Shown: positions 15,496 to 23,865 of the stretch, piece by piece
Numbering within the stretch: position 1 is the first letter of the stretch
Layout: each line of letters opens with the position of its first letter
Assembly: GCF_009674585.1 (NCBI RefSeq)
Contig: NZ_WKJP01000001.1
Location: forward strand, 2,604,001 to 2,668,000
DNA: 64,000 bases
Reading direction: 5' to 3'
From: Haloferax marinisediminis
GTDB taxonomy: Archaea; Halobacteriota; Halobacteria; Halobacteriales; Haloferacaceae
The notes under the pieces: generated by a model
Told to the model about the DNA's origin: nothing
The model's database searches: none
The model's input: only the letters and a program-made list of their open reading frames with translations
Program-made: the position numbers and the translations under genes

Positions 15496-16275
15496 TTATT
15501 CGGGCGATTCGAAGTCAGCTGGCAGAATCTCGACTTCGTGCCCGTCAGGGTCCTTCGTGAAGGCGAACATGTCGTCGCAGGACTCGGGGTCGCGGTAGTC
15601 TTCTGCTTCGCGTTCCATCAGGACTTCCCAGTAGTCGTGCAGGTCGTCGGCACGGACAGCGAGGTGGCCCCACGCGTCACCCATGTCGTAGGTTCGGCCG
15701 TCGTAGTTGTAGGTGAGTTCGACTGCCATCGCTTCTTCGGCGGCCCCTTCGGGCTTCATGAAGTAGTTCGCGAAGGTGTCGGACTCCCAGCGGCCCGTGT
15801 GCTCGTATTCGAACTTCCGCGTCCAGAAGCCGAGCGCCTCGTCGGCGTCCTCGACACGAATCATCGTGTGGTCGAGGCTCCACTTGGCACCGTGGTCGCG
15901 CTTGACGATTTCGACCTCGTGGCCATCTGGGTCCTTGACGAACGCGTAGCGGCCACCACAGGACTCGGGGTCGCGGTAGTCTTCGACGCCCTCGTCCATG
16001 AGCTGTTGGTACGATTCTTCGAGTTCGTCTTCGGGGACACGAACCGCGATGTGGCCCCACGCGTCACCCATCTCGTAGGAGTGGTCACCGTGGTTGTAGG
16101 TGAGTTCGAGCACGGCGCCGTCTTCGTGGAGGTCTTCCGGGCCGAGATAGACGTTGGTGAACGTGTCGGCCTCCCAGCGACCTTTCTCTTCGTAGTCGAG
16201 GTGAGTCGTGTACCAGTCGATCGACTCGTCGAGGTCTTCGACACGGATCATCACGTGGTCGAGGGTTCCAGACAT
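15496..16275 (-). CDS. gloA: Glyoxalase I, tandem two-domain form (VOC superfamily)
   Basis: 259 residues made of two copies of a GloA-like domain. Each keeps the complete metal-binding set: H7, E57, H75 and E122 in the first; H136, E186, H204 and E249 in the second. The signatures are DHVMIRVEDLDESIDWY / ELTYNHGDHSYEMGDAWGH / KDPDGHEVEIV and their repeat. Single-domain GloA of E. coli uses H5, E56, H74 and E122, so the match is close. The enzyme would isomerise the hemithioacetal of methylglyoxal and a thiol; haloarchaea use gamma-glutamylcysteine rather than glutathione, so that is the likely thiol. ATG at 16275; upstream reading has no VOC similarity. Divergent from the MATE gene. A methylglyoxal synthase gene lies at 51493-51876. 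Confidence 0.88.
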   Translation of the reverse strand: MSGTLDHVMIRVEDLDESIDWYTTHLDYEEKGRWEADTFTNVYLGPEDLHEDGAVLELTYNHGDHSYEMGDAWGHIAVRVPEDELEESYQQLMDEGVEDYRDPESCGGRYAFVKDPDGHEVEIVKRDHGAKWSLDHTMIRVEDADEALGFWTRKFEYEHTGRWESDTFANYFMKPEGAAEEAMAVELTYNYDGRTYDMGDAWGHLAVRADDLHDYWEVLMEREAEDYRDPESCDDMFAFTKDPDGHEVEILPADFESPE

Positions 16276-16409
16276 AGACGTGAGATGTGTCGCACTGGCG
16301 AAAAACGTACCGGACGCGGAACCCCCCGTCGGTAGTTGGCACACGGCGTCTCTGTGGCGCTCGTGTCGTTACGTGCCGCATAAGTACTCGCCACCGTTAC
16401 GACACAGTC

Positions 16410-17852
16410 GTGCCCTCGGTCCCCAATCCCATCCGCCTCCTCATCGTCGGAATCGGGCTTGCACTCTCCCGCGTCGGCCTCGTCGACCGTGAGCGTGCGG
16501 TCCGCACCGCCGACCTCGCGTGGCCACGCATCGTCACCGGCATCGCCCGAATGTCGAAGAACGCGGTGGACGTGGCGATGGTCGGCATCGCCTCGGGAAC
16601 CGTTGCAATCACTGGTGTCGGATTCGCCGGGCCCTTTTGGGGACTGGCCTTCGCACTCGGCGGCGGAATCGCAGGTGGGACCATCGCACTCGTCTCACAA
16701 CGGTTCGGTGCAGATGCACTCGAACAGTTAGGACTGGCAGTCCGGTCGAGTGCGCTCCTCACTGTCGTCGCAACACTCCCGGTCACGGCAGTCTTCTGGG
16801 CGTTCCCGACCGAACTCATCTCTCTGCTCAGCAACAACGCCGAGGCCATCGAACTCGGTGCCGACTACCTCCGAATCGTCGGTCTCGGTGTTCCTTTCGC
16901 CGGGCTGAACCTCATCGGAAGTCGAGTCCTCGTCGGGTCCGACGACGCGTACACCGCGATGGTCTTGCGTGCGAGCGGTGCCATCGTGAACATCGTCATC
17001 AACGCGGTACTCATCTTCGGCCTCGGAATGGGCGTCGAAGGAGCAGCACTCGGAACCGTCCTCTCGAACGTCGTCGTGACCAGTGCGTTCGTGATTGGGC
17101 TGTCACGCGGAGCACTTCCCGGCGTCGGCGCGTTCCCGGTCACAATCGACCCGTTTGGACCGTTCCTCGACTTCGCGACACTCAGTGACCTCGTCGAGAT
17201 CGGGCTCCCCGTGATGGGCCGGAATCTCGTCTGGACCGTCGCAGAGTTCCCGATGCTCGCCATCCTCGACAGTTTCGGCCCCGACGTGGTCGCCGCGTTC
17301 GTCATCGCACGGCGTATCTGGGGACTGATGAACACGCCCGGATGGGGGTTCGGACTCGCCTCGTCGAGTCTCGTCGGCCAAGCACTCGGGAAGAACGACG
17401 AGACACTGGCAGAGGCGTACGGACACGAAGTCATCCGATTCGCCGTCGCGACCTACCTCGTGTCCGCCGTCCTCGTCGCCCTGTTCGCCCGTCCAATCGT
17501 CCTCGGATTCGTCAACAACCCGTCCGACCCAGCGGTTCCGATTGCAGTCGACCTCGTGTACGTCGCCTGTATCGCCGTCATCCTCCAAGGCGTCTCCGGC
17601 GGGGCAGCAGGACCGCTCGATGCCAGTGGCGACACGGGATGGACGTTCGGGAGCCAATTCGTCGGGATGTTCCTCGGGTCGATTCCGCTCGCGTACATCG
17701 GGTCGGTCACGTCGCTCGGCCTCGTCGGACTCTACCTCGCGTTCGTGGCCGAGACGTCGATTCCGGCGACGCTAAACTACTATCGGTTCCGTACGGGGCC
17801 GTGGAAAGCGGTGAGTCGAAGCTATCGTCCAGAGGCGACCGCAGACGACTGA
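16410..17852 (+). CDS. MATE family efflux transporter
   Basis: 480 residues with twelve hydrophobic segments in two halves, as in MatE-domain multidrug/sodium or proton antiporters. Telling segments are NAVDVAMVGIASGTVAITGVGFAGP at the beginning of the first repeat, IVNIVINAVLIFGLGMGVEGAALGT in its end, and the second-repeat IGLPVMGRNLVWTV and VVAAFVIARRIWGLMNTPGWGFG. Substrate unknown. The GTG at 16410 is chosen: it gives PSVPNPIRLLIVGIGLALSR, a short cytoplasmic lead into the first helix, whereas the reading back to 16287 is Arg-rich and overlaps the divergent promoter region. Confidence 0.9.
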   Translation: MPSVPNPIRLLIVGIGLALSRVGLVDRERAVRTADLAWPRIVTGIARMSKNAVDVAMVGIASGTVAITGVGFAGPFWGLAFALGGGIAGGTIALVSQRFGADALEQLGLAVRSSALLTVVATLPVTAVFWAFPTELISLLSNNAEAIELGADYLRIVGLGVPFAGLNLIGSRVLVGSDDAYTAMVLRASGAIVNIVINAVLIFGLGMGVEGAALGTVLSNVVVTSAFVIGLSRGALPGVGAFPVTIDPFGPFLDFATLSDLVEIGLPVMGRNLVWTVAEFPMLAILDSFGPDVVAAFVIARRIWGLMNTPGWGFGLASSSLVGQALGKNDETLAEAYGHEVIRFAVATYLVSAVLVALFARPIVLGFVNNPSDPAVPIAVDLVYVACIAVILQGVSGGAAGPLDASGDTGWTFGSQFVGMFLGSIPLAYIGSVTSLGLVGLYLAFVAETSIPATLNYYRFRTGPWKAVSRSYRPEATADD

Positions 17853-17890
17853 CGACGCGGTTTCGACGGTGACAACGCTGTTTCAGCGGT

Positions 17891-18358
17891 CTACGTCGCG
17901 CGGTGTGACCAGTAGAGATAGCCCGCGACTGCCCAGAGGAGAATCGTTCCCAGTGGCCACGCGGTACGGCCGGGTTGGACCGAGAACCCACGCGCGACTT
18001 CGAGTTGTGTCACACCGGCGAGAACGAGACCTGCCGCCGTTATTCGGACGTCCTCCCGTCCGAAGAGATACCCAGAGAGGGAACTCCCGAGTGCGACAAC
18101 GTAACACGCGACGCCGACGGGCCACACGAGGATGTAGTCTGGGAGCCCCATCGTAAAGCGGAAGAAGAAGTCGGTGATGGTCGTGAGACTCCCCGAAGAG
18201 GGAGAGACGAGACCCCACGCGAAGAGAAACGTCGTGGACCCGGTGGTGAACGTCTGTACAGACCACGGAACGACACCGACAGCGAGGACGAGGAGTAGTC
18301 TCGCACGTTCCGGAGTCAGTCCACGAGCGTCGGGACGAATCCGGTGGTCAGACGTCAC
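17891..18358 (-). CDS. Haloarchaeal membrane protein, possibly TIGR04206 family
   Basis: 155 residues with about four transmembrane segments: RLLLVLAVGVVPWSVQTF, a middle segment around LPDYILVWPVGVACYVVALG, VRITAAGLVLAGVTQLEVARG, and WPLGTILLWAVAGYLYW at the end. It is encoded by GTG at 18358, whose GTGA overlaps the stop of the DRG GTPase gene, so it is translationally coupled to it. I recall this arrangement for a conserved haloarchaeal family (TIGR04206) but cannot verify the match. No function is proposed. Confidence 0.75.
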   Translation of the reverse strand: MTSDHRIRPDARGLTPERARLLLVLAVGVVPWSVQTFTTGSTTFLFAWGLVSPSSGSLTTITDFFFRFTMGLPDYILVWPVGVACYVVALGSSLSGYLFGREDVRITAAGLVLAGVTQLEVARGFSVQPGRTAWPLGTILLWAVAGYLYWSHRAT

Positions 18359-19464
18359 CGCTGTGCGATGATGCGGAGGACGTCTTCGTCTTTCAGTTCG
18401 TGGTCGCGGCCGACCTGTTGTTCGTCGTGTTTCGCACTCGGTCCGGAGACGCGAGCGAATCGGAACCGTTCGTCGAGTTTCGCACCGAGTTCGTGGATGG
18501 CGTCGTCGACGGTGTCACCCTCACGGAGGATGAGCGGTTCTTCGTAGTCGACGCCGCGCCCGGGCTTGTCCATGTAGATTCGGATGAGTCCGAGTGCGTC
18601 CCACATCTCCTCTTTCAGGGCATCGAGTCCCTTCTCCGCCTCGGCGCTGATGAACGTCACTTCGTCGGGGTCGAGGCCGACTTCGCGGAGGTCCGCCTCG
18701 ACAGTCGGGAGATAGTCCTGGTCGATGAGGTCCGCCTTGTTGGCGGCGACGATAGACGGCAAGTAGACGCGGTTTTTCATGATGCCGTCGATGAGTTCGT
18801 CGATCGTCGTCTCACCCCGAAGCGTGACTTCGGCGTTGACGAACCCGTGTTCACGGAGGATTCCCTTTATGGTCTCCTCGTCGAGGTCGACGTTGTCGCT
18901 CTTCGTGACGTTGATGCCACCTTTCCCTTTCTTCGTGATAGAGAGACTCGGCGGCGACGTATCCAAGCGAATCTTGTTGGCGTACAGTTCCTCTTGGAGT
19001 CGCTCGTATCGGTCGATTTCGAACACCGAGAGCATGAAGACGACGAGGTCGGCCGTGCGGACGACAGAGAGCACCTCTTTGCCGCCACCACGACCTCCCG
19101 CAGCACCTTCGATGAGGCCAGGAACGTCGAGTATCTGGATGTTTGCACCCTTGTACTTCAGCATCCCCGGGTTGACGTTGAGCGTCGTGAACTCGTACTC
19201 GCCAGTCTCGCTCTCCGCGTTGGTGAGGGCGTTGATGAGCGTCGACTTTCCGACGCTGGGGAATCCAACCAGTGCGACGGTCGCGTCGCCCGTCTTCTCG
19301 ACGGCGTATCCTTGACCGCCACCAGCCGAACTCTGGTTCTCGAGTTTCTCTTTCAGTTCCGCGAGTTTCGCCTTCAGTCGACCGATGTGCGCCTCTGTCG
19401 ACTTGTTGTAGGGCGTATTAGATATCTCCTCGCGGATATCTTCGATGTCCTCCTCCAGTCCCAT
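18355..19464 (-). CDS. drg: DRG/OBG-type GTPase
   Basis: 369 residues of the developmentally regulated GTP-binding family, conserved from archaea to humans and linked to ribosomes and translation. An N-terminal helical segment (TEAHIGRLKAKLAELKEKLE) is typical. GTP motifs are G1 LVGFPSVGKSTL, G2 YEFTTLNVNPG, G3 LDVPGLIEGAAGGRGGG and G4 ANKADL, with the DRG-specific S5D2L insert around GGINVTKSDNVDLDEETIKG. The C-terminus is a TGS domain (REGDTVDDAIHELGAKLDERFRFARV) ending in EDVLRIIAQR. Length is normal. It is the first gene of a two-gene unit with the membrane protein downstream. Confidence 0.95.
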   Translation of the reverse strand: MGLEEDIEDIREEISNTPYNKSTEAHIGRLKAKLAELKEKLENQSSAGGGQGYAVEKTGDATVALVGFPSVGKSTLINALTNAESETGEYEFTTLNVNPGMLKYKGANIQILDVPGLIEGAAGGRGGGKEVLSVVRTADLVVFMLSVFEIDRYERLQEELYANKIRLDTSPPSLSITKKGKGGINVTKSDNVDLDEETIKGILREHGFVNAEVTLRGETTIDELIDGIMKNRVYLPSIVAANKADLIDQDYLPTVEADLREVGLDPDEVTFISAEAEKGLDALKEEMWDALGLIRIYMDKPGRGVDYEEPLILREGDTVDDAIHELGAKLDERFRFARVSGPSAKHDEQQVGRDHELKDEDVLRIIAQR

Positions 19465-19651
19465 TGTCCAAACTTCCGCTGCGTCCGTCGAAAAACCCTT
19501 TCCTTCGAACTCGAAGAGTCGTGGGGGTGCTACTCGTCAGTGAACACATGGATTCTGTACAGGCGTCTCGTGGTTTCTGTGACCGACACCAGTGGTTAAC
19601 CGTCGAAGGTAGACTGAACCTTCTTCGAACGGTGACAATTTCATTCACGTA

Positions 19652-19663
19652 CGCGTATACGCG
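19652..19663. promoter_or_regulatory. 12-bp perfect palindrome CGCGTATACGCG
   Basis: A perfect even palindrome about 22 bp upstream of the TATA-like element of the 67-residue gene at 19723. The position suits an operator for that gene or for the divergent drg gene. Confidence 0.4.
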
Positions 19664-19684
19664 GGCGAACAGACTTCGTCACGA

Positions 19685-19690
19685 TTATAC
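19685..19690 (+). promoter_or_regulatory. TATA-like element of the small gene at 19723
   Basis: TTATAC about 35 nt upstream of the ATG, predicting a leader of only about 10 nt. Confidence 0.45.
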
Positions 19691-19722
19691 ACGGACAATT
19701 CAACACCCACAAACAACGACCG

Positions 19723-19926
19723 ATGCCGAGCCCTGGGACGCTCCGTGATAGCACCCAAATCGTGCTTCAGTACGACCTTCTGGACGACGTTCGGGAGGAA
19801 ATCGAAGCAGAATTCGTCGTCTCGTTCCACGAACACACGCCCGAGACGTGCCGAATCATCGGTAGTCCAGTAGAGATTCGGGCACTCAGCGATTATCTCG
19901 CACGGCAAGGTATCTCGCTTCCCTAA
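19723..19926 (+). CDS. Small haloarchaeal protein, probably VNG_1110C family
   Basis: 67 residues with a conserved-looking layout: LRDSTQIVLQYDLLDDVREEIEAEF, then TPETCRIIGSPVEIRALSDYL and a short ARQGISLP tail. I recall small haloarchaeal proteins ending in CRIIGSPV-x-I-x4-DYLARxG-x-x-LP under the name VNG_1110C family, of unknown function. Codon bias and a close TATA element favour this strand; an 87-codon reading on the other strand lacks them. Single-gene transcript between divergent drg and the cox cluster. Confidence 0.75.
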   Translation: MPSPGTLRDSTQIVLQYDLLDDVREEIEAEFVVSFHEHTPETCRIIGSPVEIRALSDYLARQGISLP

Positions 19927-20003
19927 CTCACGTCTCAGTGCTCACCCCTCAGTACCCACCCTCGTTCCGAAGGGCTTGTTACCACACAGTCTAACAGGCG
20001 GGT

Positions 20004-20369
20004 ATGGACGAAGCGCCGGGACTCTCCGACCAGTACCGCACGGCCAGTCCGTGGCCAGTGTTCATTGCGCTCGGAATTCCCATCTCCGAACTTGGTCTCC
20101 TGTTCGACCTGTTTCCGCTCTCCGTCGGCGGCCTAGTTTTGTTCGGCGGGAGTATCGCAGGGATACTCCGTGAGTCGGGATACGTGAAATCCACCATGAA
20201 GTCGCTCGTCGTTCTCTCTGCCATCATGTTCGCCTTCGGTGGTTGGCTCGTGTTCACCGATGTGGCCCTCGCTACACGCGGATACGCAGTCATCGTCGCC
20301 GGATTCCTCCTCCTCGTCGGCGGCGGCGTCTTCGAACTGTTCGTCCGCGACCAGCGGCCAACGATATAG
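20004..20369 (+). CDS. Cox-cluster membrane protein (DUF7541-like)
   Basis: 121 residues with four predicted transmembrane segments (WPVFIALGIPISELGLLFDLF, VGGLVLFGGSIAGILRESG, VVLSAIMFAFGGWLVFTDV, VIVAGFLLLVGGGVFELFV). Small membrane proteins of this shape accompany oxidase subunit I genes throughout haloarchaea and are named only by context. Probably involved in assembly or stability of the oxidase; that is inference from position. It begins the cox region, followed 132 nt later by another small cox-cluster gene. Confidence 0.78.
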   Translation: MDEAPGLSDQYRTASPWPVFIALGIPISELGLLFDLFPLSVGGLVLFGGSIAGILRESGYVKSTMKSLVVLSAIMFAFGGWLVFTDVALATRGYAVIVAGFLLLVGGGVFELFVRDQRPTI

Positions 20370-20501
20370 ATTTCTGACGCTAACGGTCGTTTTTCGACGG
20401 ACGTCGTTGGGATTTCTCGTGAGAACTGCACAGAGAGCACCGCCGCCGGGGCGAACGAGAAACCAACAATCTATTTGAACGGCGTCCCCGAGTGTCTCGA
20501 T

Positions 20502-20861
20502 ATGGCAAGCAAGACCTTCGACAAGGATACCATCCTCGACCTGACGGTCAACATGGTACCGTTGGTCATCATCCTGTTCTTCGTGGTGGGCTTCGCTCTC
20601 GTCAACCCCTTCGGATTCGACTCGCTCACGACGGGGCTTCAGTACGGCATCATGGTTGGGTCGTTCATCCTGCTCGCGGCCCTCACGTACCTCTCGGGGA
20701 AGGCTATCGCTGGCTCCGAACACACCAGCACCGTCTACCCCCCAGGACAGGCGACTGTCCCGGGCGTGAAACCACTCCACGAAGAACACGCAGAAGCCGA
20801 GGCAGAACTCGAAGAACCGAACGACGGTGACGCAGTAGAAGCGGCCGAAGGAACCGCTTAA
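20502..20861 (+). CDS. Cox-cluster membrane protein (DUF6684-like)
   Basis: 119 residues. It starts MASKTFDKDTILDLTVNMVP, followed by the membrane segment LVIILFFVVGFALVNPFGF and a second one LQYGIMVGSFILLAALTYLSG, then a hydrophilic acidic tail EAEAELEEPNDGDAVEAAEG. The two-helix hairpin with a long acidic C-terminus is typical of the second small protein preceding haloarchaeal coxA. The ATG at 20502 is preferred over one 27 nt upstream because MASKTFDK is the better-coded beginning. Function unknown beyond association with the oxidase. Confidence 0.8.
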   Translation: MASKTFDKDTILDLTVNMVPLVIILFFVVGFALVNPFGFDSLTTGLQYGIMVGSFILLAALTYLSGKAIAGSEHTSTVYPPGQATVPGVKPLHEEHAEAEAELEEPNDGDAVEAAEGTA

Positions 20862-20923
20862 AACCCCCCGAATCGCAGGGCGTTCCCGAATCTTTCATTA
20901 CCCTGCACTCCTCACCCACTTCC

Positions 20924-22759
20924 ATGGAGGTTAACGGACAGCTAGCACTGACGGTGTTGATGGGGATCTTCCTCATCGCCGTCGCCGCGTGGCTCGCGCG
21001 GGTCGAAGATTGGCGGTCGTACACCCCACTCGCGGGCGGTGGGGCCGTCGGAAGCACAGAGCAGTACGTCTCGGAGGAGAAACCGTCCGGGGTTATTCGC
21101 TGGTTGACGACTGTCGACCACAAGGACATTGGGATACTTTACGGCGCGTATGGCCTCGTCGCCTTCGCCGTGGGTGGCCTGATGGTCGTCGTGATGCGCC
21201 TCGAACTGGCCGACCCTGCGAGTACACTGATTTCGAACACGTTCTACAACTCGTTGCTCACCAGCCACGGGATTACCATGCTCTTCCTGTTCGGGACGCC
21301 CATCATCGCGGCGTTCTCGAACTACTTTATCCCGCTCCTCATCGGCGCGGACGACATGGCGTTCCCCCGAATCAACGCGATTGCGTTCTGGCTTCTGCCA
21401 CCCGCAGCGCTGCTTATCTGGGCCGGGTTCTTCCCCATTCCGGACGTCATTCCGGCGCAGACGGCGTGGACGATGTACACCCCGCTCTCGGCCGGTGTCG
21501 GGTCGGGTAACCAGGCGAACGCTGGTGTCGACCTGATGCTCCTCGGCCTGCACCTCTCTGGTGTCTCGGCCACGATGGGTGCCATCAACTTCATCGCGAC
21601 CATCTTCACCGAACGCAACGAGAAGGTCTCCTGGGCGAACCTCGACATCTTCTCGTGGACCATCCTCACCCAGTCGGGCCTCATCCTGTTCGCGTTCCCG
21701 CTCCTCGGCAGCGCCATCCTGATGCTGCTCCTCGACCGGAACTTCGGCACGATGTTCTTCGGTCTCGAAGGCGGCGCGATTCTCTGGCAGCACCTGTTTT
21801 GGTTCTTCGGCCACCCCGAAGTGTACATTCTCGTGCTCCCCCCGATGGGTATCGTGAGCCTCGTGCTCCCCCGCTTCGCGGGTCGTCGCCTCTTCGGGTT
21901 CAAGTTCGTCGTCTACTCCACGCTCGCGATTGGCGTGCTCTCGTTCGGTGTCTGGGCGCACCACATGTTCGCGACGGGTATCGACCCCCGTCTCCGCGCC
22001 TCGTTCATGGCCGTCTCGCTCGCGATTGCGATTCCGAGTGCAGTCAAGACGTTCAACTGGATTACGACGATGTGGAACGGAAAGATTCGACTCACGACGC
22101 CGATGCTCTTCTGTATCGGCTTCGTGTCGAACTTCATCATCGGCGGCGTGACGGGTGTCTTCCTCGCGTCGATTCCGGTGGACCTCGTGCTCCACGACAC
22201 GTACTACGTCGTCGGTCACTTCCACTACATCGTCATGGGTGCCATCGCCTTCGCTGGCTTCGCTGGCCTCTACTACTGGTTCCCCATCTACACCGGCCGG
22301 ATGTACCAGGTCACGCTCGGTAAGTGGCACTTCTGGCTGTCGATGGTTGGGACCAACCTGACGTTCTTCGTCATGGTCCTGCTCGGCTACGGTGGCATGC
22401 CTCGTCGCTACGCGACGTACCTGCCACAGTTCGCGACGCTCCACCAGATTGCGACCGTCGGCGCACTCATCCTGTTCGTCGGTCAGGTCATCTTCGTCTG
22501 GAACTTCGTCCAGTCGTGGCTCGAAGGGCGCAAGGTCGAAGACGGTGACCCGTGGAACCTCGCCGAAGACAACCTCGTCACGGCAGAGTGGCACTGGTTC
22601 GACCGCAAGCTTCAGACGGCCGTCGCGGACGGCGGCGAAGAAGACGCGGAACTCGCAACGGATGGGGGTGAGCGAATCAACGATTCGCGATCCTCGTCGG
22701 ATGTCTCATCCGACGGCGGCGAGCCGGTCAACGAGACCGACGCTTCCGCCGACGAGTAA
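20924..22759 (+). CDS. coxA: Cytochrome c oxidase (heme-copper) subunit I
   Basis: 611 residues with the heme-copper oxidase core plus an extra N-terminal helix. Proton-coupled O2 reduction happens here in the membrane. Visible signatures are LLTSHGITMLFLF (heme a ligand His) and LFWFFGHPEVYILVLPPMG (CuB His and the cross-linked Tyr). WAHHMFATGID supplies the CuB His pair, and VVGHFHYIVMGAIAF the heme ligands in the HFHY helix. A hydrophilic Glu/Asp-rich tail after the last helix is halophile-specific. A T-rich tract follows the stop. Subunit II is not in this window. Confidence 0.96.
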   Translation: MEVNGQLALTVLMGIFLIAVAAWLARVEDWRSYTPLAGGGAVGSTEQYVSEEKPSGVIRWLTTVDHKDIGILYGAYGLVAFAVGGLMVVVMRLELADPASTLISNTFYNSLLTSHGITMLFLFGTPIIAAFSNYFIPLLIGADDMAFPRINAIAFWLLPPAALLIWAGFFPIPDVIPAQTAWTMYTPLSAGVGSGNQANAGVDLMLLGLHLSGVSATMGAINFIATIFTERNEKVSWANLDIFSWTILTQSGLILFAFPLLGSAILMLLLDRNFGTMFFGLEGGAILWQHLFWFFGHPEVYILVLPPMGIVSLVLPRFAGRRLFGFKFVVYSTLAIGVLSFGVWAHHMFATGIDPRLRASFMAVSLAIAIPSAVKTFNWITTMWNGKIRLTTPMLFCIGFVSNFIIGGVTGVFLASIPVDLVLHDTYYVVGHFHYIVMGAIAFAGFAGLYYWFPIYTGRMYQVTLGKWHFWLSMVGTNLTFFVMVLLGYGGMPRRYATYLPQFATLHQIATVGALILFVGQVIFVWNFVQSWLEGRKVEDGDPWNLAEDNLVTAEWHWFDRKLQTAVADGGEEDAELATDGGERINDSRSSSDVSSDGGEPVNETDASADE

Positions 22760-22772
22760 TCAGGAACACAGT

Positions 22773-22783
22773 CTTTCTTTTTT
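22773..22783 (+). terminator. U-tract terminator of coxA
   Basis: CTTTCTTTTTT starts 14 nt after the coxA stop. Uridine-rich 3' ends are the archaeal termination signal used with FttA. Confidence 0.55.
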
Positions 22784-22962
22784 AATCGCTGCAGTCGAGA
22801 GCGGACGCGCTCGACGCTGTGAACGCCGGACCCCCCGAAGACAGTGCTGTTGCTCAGTATCGGTCGTACCGAGAGAAGCGACACGAGTCCGTCGCGGATG
22901 TGAGAGGTGAGCCTAGCGCTCGCTCGCCGTGGACGACGACTGTTACGAAGAACAGACGCAGT

Positions 22963-23046
22963 TTAGACGACGAGGAGGATACCCACCACGAACATCAGTA
23001 TCGCGACGGCCCCGAGGATGATTCCGAGGATATCCGTATCCGACAT
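22963..23046 (-). CDS. Candidate single-helix 27-aa membrane protein
   Basis: On the minus strand an ATG at 23046 opens a 27-codon frame MSDTDILGIILGAVAILMFV followed by VGILLVV and TAA. It is a short hydrophilic lead and one transmembrane helix with no charged residue inside it, and codons are GC-ending. Small one-helix proteins occur in haloarchaeal respiratory clusters. Evidence is only the coherent helix and bias, so it may be spurious. Flanking sequence (22784-22962) shows nothing else coding. Confidence 0.45.
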   Translation of the reverse strand: MSDTDILGIILGAVAILMFVVGILLVV

Positions 23047-23137
23047 ATCGAACCGTTGCGACTGTGCGGCAAAAGGTTAATCGGTGCGACGCGTGGGAAC
23101 GAAAACTGCTATCCGGACGCGACGCAGACGGTGAACT

Positions 23138-23404
23138 GTGAGTTCGAACGTCCGCGGTCAACGCTTCGTCCTCGGGTTGTACGCCGCCCTCGTCACTGTC
23201 GCAGGAGTCGCAGGATTCCTCACGGGAACGTTCGTCTCGGGACTCTCGCCACCCCGATTCCTGTTTCTGATTCCGTTCCCAGCGACACCCCTCGGCTTCG
23301 CGGCGTACGGAGCGTTGACGATCGCGCTCGTCCTCGGCGTGCCACTCGTTCTCGTCGTCTTCGTCTCGGCACGAATCGACGACGATGCGGCGAGAGGTCA
23401 GTAG
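23138..23404 (+). CDS. Cox-cluster membrane protein (DUF7520-like)
   Basis: 88 residues from a GTG start. Two membrane segments (FVLGLYAALVTVAGVAGFLTG and TPLGFAAYGALTIALVLGVP), the second continuing as LVLVVFVSAR, are joined by a proline-rich loop SPPRFLFLIPFPA. This size and order are usual for a third small protein located near haloarchaeal coxA. No catalytic motif. A role in the oxidase complex is inferred only from its position. Confidence 0.75.
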   Translation: MSSNVRGQRFVLGLYAALVTVAGVAGFLTGTFVSGLSPPRFLFLIPFPATPLGFAAYGALTIALVLGVPLVLVVFVSARIDDDAARGQ

Positions 23405-23461
23405 GAAAAATCAACGAACGTTCGACACAAATACTAAGGCGAGGCACCGGGACGTGGTAGT

Positions 23462-23863
23462 ATGTATCACGTGGTAATCGGTATCGACGACGATGCAGAC
23501 CACGCGCTCGCGTGTGTCGAAGAAGTGGCGAATCTTCCGGGCGACAACTCGGAGAAAGAAGTCACGCTCATCCACAGTTTCACAGACAATCCGAGTGGTG
23601 CGTCCGCGACGCAGATTCACTCGGTACGCGAGGCGAGTGAGTTCCTCGAAGAACACGGTATCGAATACGACGTCAACGAGTCGTCGGGCGACCCAGCGGA
23701 GGTCATCATCGAGTTCGCAGAGGAAGAAGACGCAGACCTCATCGTCACCGCTGGACGCAAGCGCTCACCCGCTGGGAAGGCGCTCTTCGGGAGTGTCACA
23801 CAAACGGTGATTCTGAACTCCAACCGGCCCGTCATGGTGACGGGCACGACGAAGCGCTCGTAA
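23462..23863 (+). CDS. Universal stress protein UspA family
   Basis: 133 residues, a single Usp domain: YHVVIGIDDDADHALACVEEV at the start and the nucleotide-loop region AGRKRSPAGKALFGSVTQTVIL near the end. The loop is G-R-K-R-x-x-A-G-K rather than the usual G-x-x-G spacing, so ATP binding may be altered. It lies 57 nt after the small cox-cluster gene and converges on the thioredoxin gene with a 2-nt gap. Confidence 0.9.
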   Translation: MYHVVIGIDDDADHALACVEEVANLPGDNSEKEVTLIHSFTDNPSGASATQIHSVREASEFLEEHGIEYDVNESSGDPAEVIIEFAEEEDADLIVTAGRKRSPAGKALFGSVTQTVILNSNRPVMVTGTTKRS

Positions 23864-23865
23864 AA

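Noticed and set aside
19645-19908. An 87-codon minus-strand frame opposite the 67-aa gene
   Set aside because: The plus strand has the TATA-like element, better codon bias and a conserved-looking protein; the minus frame has none.
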